A stretch of 64,000 nucleotides of DNA from Triops longicaudatus (lineage: Eukaryota; Arthropoda; Branchiopoda; Notostraca; Triopsidae), in contig JAGQDJ010000001.1 in the NCBI GenBank assembly GCA_022885665.1, positions 62,001 through 126,000 on the forward strand, in the 5' to 3' direction. Positions 14,101-24,689 of this stretch are shown in pieces (position 1 is the first letter of the stretch; each line of letters begins with the position of its first letter). The notes beneath the pieces were generated by a model. That model ran no database searches. It was not told the DNA's origin and worked only from the letters and a program-made list of their open reading frames with translations. The translations under genes were made by a program, and so were the position numbers.

Positions 14101-15697
14101 CGACAGAAATATTGGACGGCTCACGCTTATGACCTTGACAAAGGGTACCACGGTGAGGTACACCGCTATAATGAATACGTCTATCGCCATTTGGACTAAA
14201 CACGAGAAAAATAATTGTAGATTAACAGACCGACATAGAAAAAGAAGCACGCAAAGAGTAAGTTCTTTACAAAAGTTACCTAGATACAACTTCAATATCG
14301 GATGACGTAGTTGTATCTACTTCGTCACCTGAAGTCTGGCCACTAAGAAACTCGCACTCCATTTTCAAAATAGACCTAAATACAAAACGCGAAACAGAAA
14401 ATATCGATTAAGATAACGCTCCTAGAAAATACCGAAAAATATATTTAAGAAGAAAACAAAACAGACAAAAATAAAATAGAATAAAGAAAAAAGGCTAAAA
14501 TAAGAACATGAGAGCAATGGAGCGATATAGCCACGTTACTACATTTAATTGTCAATATACCTATCAGATGAGGAAGGAGACGTTTCTCTCGTGCTTTTCA
14601 CGGGTTGTGGGTCTTGAAACGCATCTTCAAGAAGCTTTTTGACATCCGAGCTAGTATTCGAGGTTTGGCTCGTAACAGATTTGGCATCATCGATGCTTCC
14701 GAATCCAGATTCCTGCTGGGCCGGATCAGGTACATTGGCTGGTAAACTGTCACTAGGAGGTTCTTGAGTACCAGCAGTCTCTGTATCCGGACTAATGACA
14801 GTCAGCGAACTGGAGGCTGACAAGGAACTATGGAAGCTTTCGGCCGCGGATTCATCCGTATTATCTTGTCCAATGGGCGAATTGTCCGGCTCAGATTGGG
14901 GAGGCAGGACTGGACCCTCGCTGGTAAGGGGGGATGGGACAATTTCTATGGAACTGGACGAAGTGGAACTGGGAAATTCGACGAGGCTTGGACTTGGGGT
15001 TAGGATAGCCACGTCAGGCGAGTTTGGGCTTTGCAAAGGGAGTGAGAGAGACTTTAGAGGTGTAGGTGTATCTTCTGAAGGGCTAGACAGCTCTGGGCTT
15101 GTTTCGGACAGAGGTGTGTCTGGGAGGGTCACAAGAGGCTGGTTTTCCCAATCGGCGTTCCAGTCTTGGACAACTTTGTTAACAGGGTCCTCATGAGTTA
15201 GATTAGCTGGTTGACTAGAAACAGGCTCTTCGAGAAGAGCTGTAGGTTGGGAAATGGAGGTCTTTTCATCTTTTAAATGTGTGAGGAAGTAATAACAGAA
15301 ATAAATTAATAAAACTGGGCAACAATTTTTAGGAAATGTGTTACCTTGAGCTTTCAAGGGATTTTCAAAAAAGGAACCAGAGAAAGATCCCCACACGGAC
15401 GCTTGTAGCTGTGATGTGACCTTTTCCGGGCCCAGTTTGGTTTCTTTTTGGGGTTGAGAGCCGATGACCACTACAAATATAGGCAAATAAGAACAAACAA
15501 ACGTGAAGTTCTGAAAACTACGTATGAAGATTTAATTTACGTGTTTTATCTTGGGCTAGTTCTTCTGGCATTTCGTTTTGTTGCTGTTGTTCCTGCTCTT
15601 GTTCTGTGATATCTAAAGCTTTGTCAATAGTTTTCTGCGCCTCTCGCAGGACATTTTTCGCCAAGCTAGTAAAATTGGTTGCATTGAGCCAGCTCAT
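11169..15697 (-). CDS. TMF1: TMF1-like golgin (TATA element modulatory factor 1)
   Basis: TMF1 is a coiled-coil golgin that binds Rab6 and tethers vesicles at the Golgi. The model has 16 coding exons: 15541-15697, 15345-15470, 14561-15269, 14280-14375, 14057-14195, 13888-13991, 13674-13821, 13437-13612, 13147-13359, 12669-13075, 12379-12571, 11945-12278, 11744-11861, 11499-11677, 11308-11385, 11169-11192. All phases fit and give 1,066 aa, against about 1,093 in human. The start MSWLNATNF is the conserved family N terminus. Residues about 53-410 are Ser/Pro/acidic and disordered, with a TTTSSDIEVV patch as in vertebrate TMF1. About 410-880 is coiled coil, including KPLLRQIEALQATL. After a Ser-rich linker, about 940-1066 is the TMF C-terminal domain (LENLQAQLKLREG, LYGEKIEETEELRLDL, MYKAQIDQLLRS). 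The last exon is only 24 bases and is fixed by that final motif. Family assignment is firm. Confidence 0.96.
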
Positions 15698-15817
15698 CTC
15701 GATAATTACTACCATACACAAAAACAGAAGGTGAATTGATGTTGACACACAAACAAATACACGCCAACGAAGCAATTATTTTGATTTAATGAGCCAGTGT
15801 GGTTTGTTGTCATTTTC

Positions 15818-15831
15818 GTGTCACGTGACAC
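15818..15831. promoter_or_regulatory. Perfect 14-bp palindrome with CACGTG core upstream of TMF1
   Basis: GTGTCACGTGACAC is a perfect palindrome 121 bases upstream of the TMF1 start codon. It contains GTCACGTGAC, the bHLH-ZIP E-box of the CLEAR type bound by MiT/TFE factors in animals. The position suits a promoter element, but use by such a factor is inferred. Confidence 0.5.
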
Positions 15832-18176
15832 AAACCCTTAACGTCACGAATCTTTGAGAACTCCGAACGGCAAACTGAGCTTGAAATCCGTGCGACGAAC
15901 CAGAATTCCGTATTTTCGTTTCGTTGAGTAAAACCAAAGTTCATGAATAGAGACTTGGACCAAGAAGCGTGTTAGCGTTTGAATGTTTTTAGCTGTGACG
16001 AATGTCATTTATTCATATCAGCGCGCACGGCCCTAGGCATGGAGCTAATGTAGGGAAAATACGAGTACTTCCTGTGAGGCATATTCTACGTGCAGTAAGT
16101 ATCTCTCTTTATCTTGTTCGTATCAGTCGTCCTGAATTAATAACTTTAAAAATACGCAGTTCCATCTATTAGCTTGTAATGCGTCATTTGTGTTTATAAA
16201 TGTTCTGTATTAGTATATTATATTGTTTCGTTTTCTTAATTTCTTCCTCCCTTCATTTATGGTAGTTGGGAAAGTTTGCAAAGGAAAATGTACAGGGGAA
16301 AGGGGATTTACAAGGTGAATGTCACAGTGGTAATTTCCTAGTTTTTACAAAGCAAATTCAGTTCTGCTTTAGTCTCGAAGTTTAAGAAAGGTCAAGGAAT
16401 TATCCGAAACATTCACGTACAGTACAGTCCCAAAAAATGTTTCGGGAAAAGGGTAACAGTGCGCGCTGGCAAGTCCAGGCAATGCTAAAAACACTCCTTC
16501 GCTGCCTTCCCAACCTAACCCCGGGGTTGACGGTGCCTGGGCATGCAGGTGTCACTTGAGCGCGTTATCCGCGAAACATTTTTATGGAATGCACTATATG
16601 TAAAAGCCATAAAATAAAGTTTCAGAACATTACGTACTATACAGATATAGGAGCTATATTAAATCCTGGTTGTGGGAAACTCGTGGTGGACAAGGGATAA
16701 AGCTTTTTATATAGACGGAACGAAAGTAAAGTCAACGAGTAAAAAAAAAGTGCACATAACGTTGGTTCGTGAAAATGGAAGCGCCTTAAAAATCGCAGCA
16801 TCGTATATAACTGTTCACAAAACAATAATATCTCAGTATTATAATTGGAATGTATTGTTCAACAAGTTACAGTTGCTTAAACAGTTGCTAAATATGTGAG
16901 ACCTATGCGAAAGCATTAACTTTTTAGTTAGGTAGTTTTTTGTATTTTGTATTTTTGTGTTTGTTTTTCGAAAGTGGCGCGTTGAGAATAAATGAGCTAC
17001 GTCACTTTGATGCGGAGTTGAATGCCTGCCCCGGGCTCACACTGCGGGGCGAGCCAATCTTTCATATATGAACCTTGATATAAAACAATGGTTGGGAATT
17101 GCTGTTTATCATTTTAGGGGAGAATAAGTTCAATGTGTTGAAGTATTGACGTTTGAAGTATAAATGGTGAAATTTTCTGTCATTTTTTTTCGTAGGGAAC
17201 GTCTTAAAATGTAGTCTCAAAATATGTTCGCATTATAAGGAGAGTTCCTACTGTGTGCTTGAAAACAGGTGAAAGATCGTTGAAATATATATTCTTCACA
17301 ATTGTTCTATGATTATACTTACCTTATTTTTGGGGTGAAAAATTCTAGTAGTTGTTACAAAAGTAACAACGAAAAAAAAGAGAGACCTGTTTCTGCTTTA
17401 ATTAATATTTCCCGTTAAGTATTTTTTGGTAAATGGTCTAGTTACTTTCTCGAAATTCTAATGTCCAGTTTTTCAATTTGAATGATTCTTACCTATCCCA
17501 GTACTGACTATCTTTGGGTTTCCATTTATTCTTAAAGTATACAATATTTTTTTAGTACCCAGAAACTTCAAATAAATGAAGGGCGCTTCAAATATTTTTA
17601 CGTTTCGTCATATTTTGAAAAGGTGACGAAAAGCCAGCAATTCGTGTCCCCATATTTCCATTTCTCCTTTATCTTCCTTTATACACTACATAGTTCCGCA
17701 ACCGGTGCTATGTAAAGAGGTTGTTCAGCCAGTAAATCATCCCGATCAAGAGTAGTATTCCGAAAAAAATCATTAGATTTAAACGAATGCGTTACAGCAT
17801 GGAGAAAAATTTAATTTCTACAGAGCCTCTAAGTGAATTCAATAGCAACATTTTATATGCTGTATTATCCTGAACAATGACGTTATTTAAGAAACTGCAT
17901 TAAAGAATATTTGTGCATGAATTGTATCGGAAATGAAGATCAGAAGACATGCATATTAGTAGACGCAGAAGACTGTGCATGCGAAGATGTTTTCTCCCAC
18001 AATAAAAGCTTTTTTTGAAATGGCAAGAGAACAGTTCTTCCTTCTTCTCAAACTCCTCGTCGGACGAAGATATTTCTGAAGCAGAACGAAAACTCGGCAC
18101 TCCAATTTGTGCGCTGCCAGATTTTGTGAATGCATGGAAGGTTTGCTTTGATACTCTTACGTGAGTTTGACACATT
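15832..18176. other. Intergenic region between TMF1 and the annexin cluster
   Basis: This holds the distal TMF1 upstream flank and the 3' flank of the first annexin gene. No gene is visible. A short MITE-like element (16,418-16,598) is listed separately. An open frame next to it (16,672-16,899, plus) has no recognisable domain. A minus-strand AATAAA (TTTATT at 17,525-17,530) lies about 650 bases past the annexin stop and is too distant to assign with confidence. Confidence 0.5.
16418..16598. mobile_element. MITE with Tc1/mariner-like terminal inverted repeats
   Basis: The two ends form an imperfect inverted repeat of about 29 bases. The left end starts TACAGTACAGTCC and continues through AAAAATGTTTCG. 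The right end, read in reverse complement, starts TATAGTGCATTCC and continues through the same AAAAATGTTTCG. Both ends begin with TA followed by a (C/T)AGT-like sequence, as in Tc1/mariner elements that duplicate TA. The interior of about 120 bases is GC-richer than the flanks and encodes nothing, so it would be non-autonomous. No second copy was seen in the window. Confidence 0.5.
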
Positions 18177-20155
18177 TTACGCGCCTCCAATCAGTGCAAC
18201 AATAGCGCGTCCATAGTCTCCAGATATTTCGTTCTAACGTGTTCCATACATGTAAGAGTTATCTTGGGAAATGTAATTTCTACCTGAATAGCGCTTAGCA
18301 AAGTAACTCCGTAGTCGCGTTCGTACTCCCTCTTGATACTTCCCAAGTCGATCTCACACCGGGAGACAATAATGCGAACCAAAGCTGCATCGGAAGTTCC
18401 CATTCCATCCATAGCATTGTGCAACTTTTCAGCAAAGTAGCGAGGACGATTGTGAACACTTTTAACTAAAACAAACCAACAATTTACAGAGCTATCTCTT
18501 TTATGCAAACAAAATTACAGGCAGATTGTCGACTTACCAACGGCCTGTAAAGCCAGTAAGAGACTTCCACTAAATTCATCTTCTAAGGCTTGTTCAATTG
18601 TGCGTCCCGAAATCTTCTTGTATTCTTCGAAAACGAGGTAAAGCTGCTTCAGACTCAAATGGGCCAATAAGTTGACAAAGGTTTCTTCATCACTCCCCCA
18701 TTTTCCTTCACCTGCATGTGAAGATATTTCGTAGTCATATAGCGAACTCACACTCAGAAAAATCGTACCTGCGTCATAAAGGGATTCAGCTTGCTCGTGA
18801 GCTTTGTCTAAATCAACTTCTTCATCTCGTACACCCTAAAAAATTAATTTCAGTTCATTTAATTGTGATTGCCCATAAAAGACTCAAATTAATAGCTTTG
18901 TATAAATTACGTTAATAGCCATGACCAGCAAACGTTCAAGACTTCCACCAGTGTCACCTTTAACTGCGCTTTCCAAAGATTCTTGGTAAACTACAACACG
19001 GAAAAAGAATAACTAGAAGGGTTAGGCTCGTGAAGTGTATGAACTTGGCTTACGGTCTTCATAATAGATAGCAATTTCCTGTACTTCTTCTTTGCTACGA
19101 GCGAGCAGCATTTCAATAAGGACCCTGACATAAAAATACGTGATAAGGAGCCCCCTTTAACTCCATACAATATAACTTTACTCTTCGTCAGTTCCAGCTC
19201 CGCTGATAGCGTCGTGCACTTGCTGGGCACAGTACTTCGCCGTTGGCGTCATCAATCCGATAATGACTGTCTCGAAGTTTCCTCCCAATTCAGCTTGTAG
19301 ATCTTCGACCAAATCCTATGCAAAAGTAAAAGAAAAACAAACAAACAGAGAAAATATATAAATAATTTAGAAAGAAATCTTTAGTAGCCCCAAAGGATCG
19401 GAAAGGCTACACCCAAGCAGTTAATTTGTGCTTTATGACAGTGTAATAGAATACAGGGGACCGACAAGACACCCGAGACGGTGGCGAAAAAGCAGGTAGT
19501 ATTTTTAACAAGAAAACTAGAGACGTCCTCAATACCTTTTGCTTTTTCTTGCTGTTTCCCAAATCCTACACAACATTGGAGAATCAATTAAAGCTGTACG
19601 GAGTTCCTGACTTTTTCGTTAATTTTCATAGGAGACATTGTAGCAATGAATCGATATGGCTTTACTACGAGTTTCATGGCAACCAGTATATTAGAGGCGT
19701 ACTTACGCGGCCGTATTCATGCGTGTAGGCTTCTATAATATCCTGGCGTTGGAAGTTGGACCGCTTCGTGAGAATTTCGATGATAGCAGCTTCGTCCGTG
19801 CCCAGGCCTCTCATAGATTCACGCAAAGCTTTGGCGTCAGCCAGAGCGTCGAAGTCTTCGGCGGGAGTCACCGTGGGCTCCTCCTTTTTACAAGGAAAGC
19901 AGAGAAAATTATAACATTGCAAAAAAAAAAAAAAAAAAAATCCACCCAGCCAAGTATTGATTGCATGTGGGAATGCGAGCGGTTGCGGTTGTCTGTGACC
20001 TTGATCGAAGGGAATTTTGGGGCGATTTCAAATTCCGCAACCGTGATTCATACAAATTATACTGACAAGCTTTACCCACTTCCGGTTTACTTGTTATAAA
20101 ATTATAGCGATATCGTATTCTGTGTACTTACAATGTAGTAGTCCGATAGTTCCAT
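18177..20155 (-). CDS. Annexin, first of three tandem copies
   Basis: Annexins bind acidic membranes through calcium. Exons: 20132-20155, 19707-19883, (optional 19536-19565), 19182-19315, 19054-19124, 18911-18990, 18769-18835, 18538-18711, 18284-18465, 18177-18233. Without the micro-exon it encodes 321 aa, a normal four-repeat core with a short N tail (MELSDYYI). Repeat calcium loops: I RGLGTDE, II SGAGTDEE, III GKWGSDEE, IV DGMGTSDA. Loops III and IV depart from GxGTD (W-G-S and T-S-D), so calcium binding there may be altered. The C terminus is EISGDYGRAIVALIGGA. This copy lacks the intron that splits the repeat I loop in the other two copies and has an intron just after GTDEE in repeat II. 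A leader intron in the 5' UTR is likely. The annexin subfamily was not assigned. Confidence 0.95.
19536..19565 (-). CDS. Optional 30-base micro-exon of annexin copy 1
   Basis: Between the exons ending in YGR and starting DLVEDLQ, the minus strand has an acceptor (ttgtgtag), 30 bases encoding DLGNSKKKQK, and a donor gtattg. It is phase 0 on both sides, so it can be included or skipped without a frameshift. The donor is weak. The other two copies have short charged exons at the same site, which is the best support. Confidence 0.6.
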
Positions 20156-20955
20156 GGCAACCTACATCAAACATGAAAATTCTCATTAGGACTTTGTTAG
20201 TAAAACTTTTATCTCAGAATTTGAATTTCAGATTTTGAAATTTGCTACATATAGAAAGCAAAAACGAGGAATCGATCAAGTTTACAGTAGATAAGATTTT
20301 TGTATTACTTTTAAGACTCACTTGTGCGAGGTCCAAAGGAAACACCTGGTACTTTCAATGCTCAGCTGCGTACTGAGAGAGTAACAGACCGTTCTCGTGC
20401 TAAGAAAATTACCCTCTCTAGACCGTAGGACGCCCGCGACGGTGAGGCGTCGTCACACTTGGGCGAGTAGCCTGTAGCCAAAAGGAGTTTAAGTGTTCAA
20501 AGAATGCGTCAATTTCAAGGTCTAGCCAGCTTTTGTTTAATGCAAGTTTACTTTTCATTCATTTGAGTACGTGATGTCATAAATTACGTCATAAAGTATT
20601 GATTTGTTTGTCATTTTTGCCTTAGCTCGGTCGCAGAGTAGCATTTACTTATAGTTGTCATGTATTATTAAATGTGTCTGGATACAAGGTTTCAATTGTG
20701 CAAAGACAAAACACTTCAGTAAGTTTTAAAGAATAAGACATGTATTCTTGTAAAGATGAGAGCCTACATTTACTTTTTCACGGAAGCTAGTGACAGCATA
20801 GGCCTACTGAACAAGGAAGTACACGATGTGGTTGGAGTAGGGAATTAACTGCTTTTCTTGAGTAAAAATTTCTTTGATAGAAAAGTTGCCTCTTTGGATG
20901 ACTTGCATTCGCTGCCATGATCTTAAGATAGGAAGAGTAGGACCGTAGCTAGCTC
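20156..20955 (-). other. Annexin copy 1 leader and copy 2 3' flank
   Basis: An acceptor (tttgatgtag) ends six bases upstream of the copy 1 start codon, and a good donor (gtgagt, plus 20,316-20,321) lies about 165 bases further upstream. This predicts a noncoding first exon beginning at or above 20,322, with the promoter to its right. The rest is the 3' flank of annexin copy 2, where I see no clear polyadenylation signal. Confidence 0.5.
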
Positions 20956-23249
20956 TTAAGCGTTTCCGATGAGGGAAACCAAGGCTCGTTTGTAGTCGCC
21001 GGACGTTTCGTCCTAAAAGAGACATAATTTAAGATACTTCAAATACTTCTTTGCAGAAATGTACCTTAATAGCACTTATTAAAGTGACTCCATAATCACG
21101 CTCGTATTCGGCTTTAATATTGCCCAAATCGATCTCGCATCGTGAAACAATGATACGAATCAACGCCGCGTCGTCCGTGCCCGCACCGTCCATCGCTTTG
21201 TGGAGTTTTTCGGCAAAGTAACGGGGGCGGTTGTGGACACACTTGACTAAGCATTGTAAGGAAATGTAGCAGCTGTGAAATCTTTCTCTCTTTTGTATTC
21301 TTACCGATGGCTAGCAACCCCTTCTTTAATTCGCCACTGAACTCCTCTTCTAGGGCTTGTTCGATCGTTTGTCCAGAAATTTGCTTGTATTCTTCGAAAA
21401 TTAAGAAAAGTTGGCGCTGGCCAGAATGACCAAAAATGTTCACGAAAACCTCTTCGTCGGTACCAATCTTTCCCTCACCTTTGTACAGAGCAGTAGGTAA
21501 AACGATTATTATTATTTTTTTTTTGCGGCGTGTTTATGTACCGGCATTGTAAAGTTGAGCTGCTTGATCCTTAGCTGCTTCGACATCGCCTACATTCTCA
21601 TCTTTTACACCCTGCTTCGTTCGAAGAAATGGAATGAAATGCCCTGTTGAACATAACTGTGTCCACGCTATTTGAATTTCTTACTTGAATCATAAGAACC
21701 ATAAGTCTCTTGAAGTCGCCCGAGGTATCCCCAGCTACGGCATCCTCCAAGGATTGGCCGTATTCTATCATAAAACGATTAGAAATCAATTGTAGAACTC
21801 GTGTCTTAATTCTAAGGTCTTTATTTTTGTTGTGATCATGAAAGATTTCCGTTTCTTACATATATTTATTAAAAAAATATATATTTCTTACATGTACTCC
21901 ATGACGTTCGTAGAATAAAATCTTCTAGATTACTTTCTAAATTATTTTCGTAAGTAAGAAAATAGTTCTTCTTAATTGTTTTTAGCAATTATAATTTTTT
22001 TCCATTAAGTTCTTCGTTATTGTATTTTTCGTAAAAACTCTATTTACTTTTAATATTATTTACTTTTTTCGTATTCCTGCGCAATTTTGCGCAATTCGGA
22101 AGCACTGCGGGGACAAATAATTTCGACAAGCAGGCTTTCGTCCGTTCCCACACCCGAAATGGCTGCATGAATTTGCTTAGCGCAGTATTTGGCCGTGGGG
22201 AGCATCAAACCCACAATAACATCCTCAAATACGCCACCCAGTTCCTTCTTCAAGTCTTCGATAAGGTCCTTTAAGCGGAAAATTTTATAAATGCGAATTT
22301 CTATTGAACAGGACAAGAAAGAGTGAAGGAGATGATGATGGTTACTAAAAGCTGTCATCGCAGTCTATACATAGAAGGGTACCGTGGCCCGGCAACATTA
22401 GGAAAAGCCAAAAGCTCAAGTGAATTAAGCACTAATCGGACTGGTAGAGAAAAGTTGCGATAGTTTCCGAGAAAACTTATATCTTGTTACCTTTTCTTTC
22501 TTCTTCTCGCCATCGCCCTGTGCAAAATAACCATCATCATCAACATAACTGTCCATTCAATTGGCGTTCTATAAAAGTGAAAAAAGAGTATTTTTCGAAA
22601 AGAAATCGACTTACTCGTCCAAATTCGGTCTTGTAGGCCTGAGCAATAGCTTGACGCTGCGCGTTGGACCTTTTCGTGAGGATGTCAATAATAGCCTGTT
22701 CATCAGTGCCGAAGCCTAAACAAACCCATATGTAATCAAAGCATCGAAGAATGTATTGGCCGCACCTTTCATAGCATTACGCAATGCGTGGGCATCTGCA
22801 ACGGCATCGAAATCGGCCGCGGGAAAAACAGTGGGAACTTCCTGTAACACATACGGCAATACGGTGAAATGAATGAGTACAGGAAGGCAGGTAAAAGAGA
22901 AATCAGGCCATTATGGATTGTTGCTTTTGCATTCCGTTACTACAAGTGTTCGAGGTAAATAATCGTCAGTTGTTAAACCCGGGACTGTGGTAGTAAGGAA
23001 CGTAGTGAGGGAAGAATATACAGGAGGAAAAGAGAAATGAGAGAGGCGAAAGGATATGGGAACGCTCGGAGGAGAATTCTTCTATTAGCCATGACGTCAT
23101 GTCTGCAACCTAACTGCATGCTGGCAAATTTCACGTATAAATAAGCATGCCGGAACGTGACCTTTGCTGCATTCCTTTGCTTGTCACGCTGTTATTACAA
23201 ATTTAATTAAAAAATTAACGCAACTTACGACGTATTCTTCTAAATCCAT
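20956..23249 (-). CDS. Annexin, second of three tandem copies
   Basis: Exons: 23229-23249, 22766-22841, 22615-22715, (optional 22491-22517), 22064-22268, 21685-21764, 21542-21611, 21305-21478, 21065-21246, 20956-21012. Skipping the micro-exon gives 321 aa. The N tail is MDLEEYV. The calcium loops are I KGFGTDE, II SGVGTDES, III GKIGTDEE, IV DGAGTDDA, all close to consensus, so this looks like the most canonical copy. It ends DETSGDYKRALVSLIGNA. Repeat II is in one 205-base exon with no intron in or near its calcium loop, unlike the flanking copies. From repeat II-III onwards exon lengths (80, about 70, 174, 182, 57) match the other copies, indicating tandem duplication. Confidence 0.96.
22491..22517 (-). 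CDS. Optional 27-base micro-exon of annexin copy 2
   Basis: It encodes GDGEKKKEK between EFGR and DLIEDLKK of repeat I. Acceptor (attttgcacag) and donor (gtaacaag) are both reasonable and phase 0. It would add nine charged residues between two helices of repeat I. Inclusion cannot be decided from DNA. Confidence 0.7.
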
Positions 23250-24689
23250 GTTTAAAACACTTTTTTATATGGAACAATGAAGGCAATTAGTTTGGCAGTA
23301 ATAAAGTTCCGGAATCCGGCGTTTGGAACTGGACAAGCAGACAACGCCCTTTGCGCGATTTCTTGGCAAAGTAAACAAAAAGAACGACGTTCACTTGGCA
23401 CCCCGGCAACGAAACACGCTCAGAGGAAGGCTGTGGGACGCAGACTGATCCGGAGAGCAAGCTGCCGTAAAGGATTTCAGTGTCGTTGGGGCGGAGTTTG
23501 CCCAAAATGGAGATGAACTTTCGTAAACTATTACTTAAGAATTTCTGGTCACTCCTACACAACATTCTTGGCTTTGTAGCCCGTATATAATTGTATACAA
23601 CTTTTTATTATTTTATGGCAGGATATATGGACCTCACTTCCTTAAAAGATTAGACACCCCCTGTAGAGTAAGGCGCCCAATTTGCTGCCTACTTATGTTT
23701 ACATATCACAAAGACATGGCTAATTACTGCAACACAACCTTTTACACTCATCGTTTTATCATAATCCCTAGCTTATTACGATTTAGCTTCAGTAAATATT
23801 TTGTGTTCGAATATATTCGGCAAGAGGTCAAAAACACTTCTTCGAAAATTGCGTACCCAGAAGACAAATCGGAATGTATATTAAAGGGAAAAAAAGTCTT
23901 GCAGGTTGCAACTGAACAATGTTGTATTGTTTATTTAATTTAACAAACAGATTTTAGCCTTGCAAAAAGCTGTCCTGGAACTTTAATTAAACTTAGTACC
24001 TGTTCACTTATTCTCAGACGCACGGTTCAAAACTAGCGACCTTTCAGGCTCTAACTCACGTGTTAGGGGTAGACGCCTTTTAGCACAATTTTGGTAGATA
24101 CCATTTAGCCTGAGGCTTGTAAAATTTTAGAATTATCTAGTTATTCTCATAGATAGTGTTTGCTATACAAATTTTTATGCAAACAGTTTTTTTAAAAAAG
24201 AGGAAATGAAACTGCTAAAGGTATAGATGATCTGAGTTGTTGTTTATAAATTAGAAGTTTTCTAAACTCTGGATCTAAGGCGCATGCCCCTAAAATTTGA
24301 CTGCACATAGCTTGTAAACAAATGAAAATAAAACACGCTTTCTTGAATATTGTAGTTTGGCGACATTAAGAGCATAACAAAAAAGTTTCACCGGAGATGA
24401 CAATCTTCTGTACCGAGATCTGGGTATTGACGGCATTAGGCTAGTAGACGGCACTAGGGTACCTTACTCTATAGTTCGTTCCTGGGTGATCCGAAGAAAA
24501 AAAGTTTGGACGCTCTCATTGGGCTAGCAGTTGTTTGGAACAGAAATACCAAATGTGTTTTGTCCCATGCAAACTTTATATTTGCTAACTTTTAAAAACA
24601 TTTTCGAAAACGAAGGAAGCACAGTCATGTCAGGACAAGCTAACTGTCATGTAGGAAGGCTTATGTAAATATTCATTCTTTATGGCGAG
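23250..24689. other. Spacer between annexin copies 2 and 3
   Basis: This holds the promoter side of copy 2 (a tataaaaa-like stretch lies 12-19 bases before its start codon on the minus strand, very close for a TATA box) and the 3' flank of copy 3. No open frame looks coding. I see no repeat or RNA gene. Confidence 0.5.
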
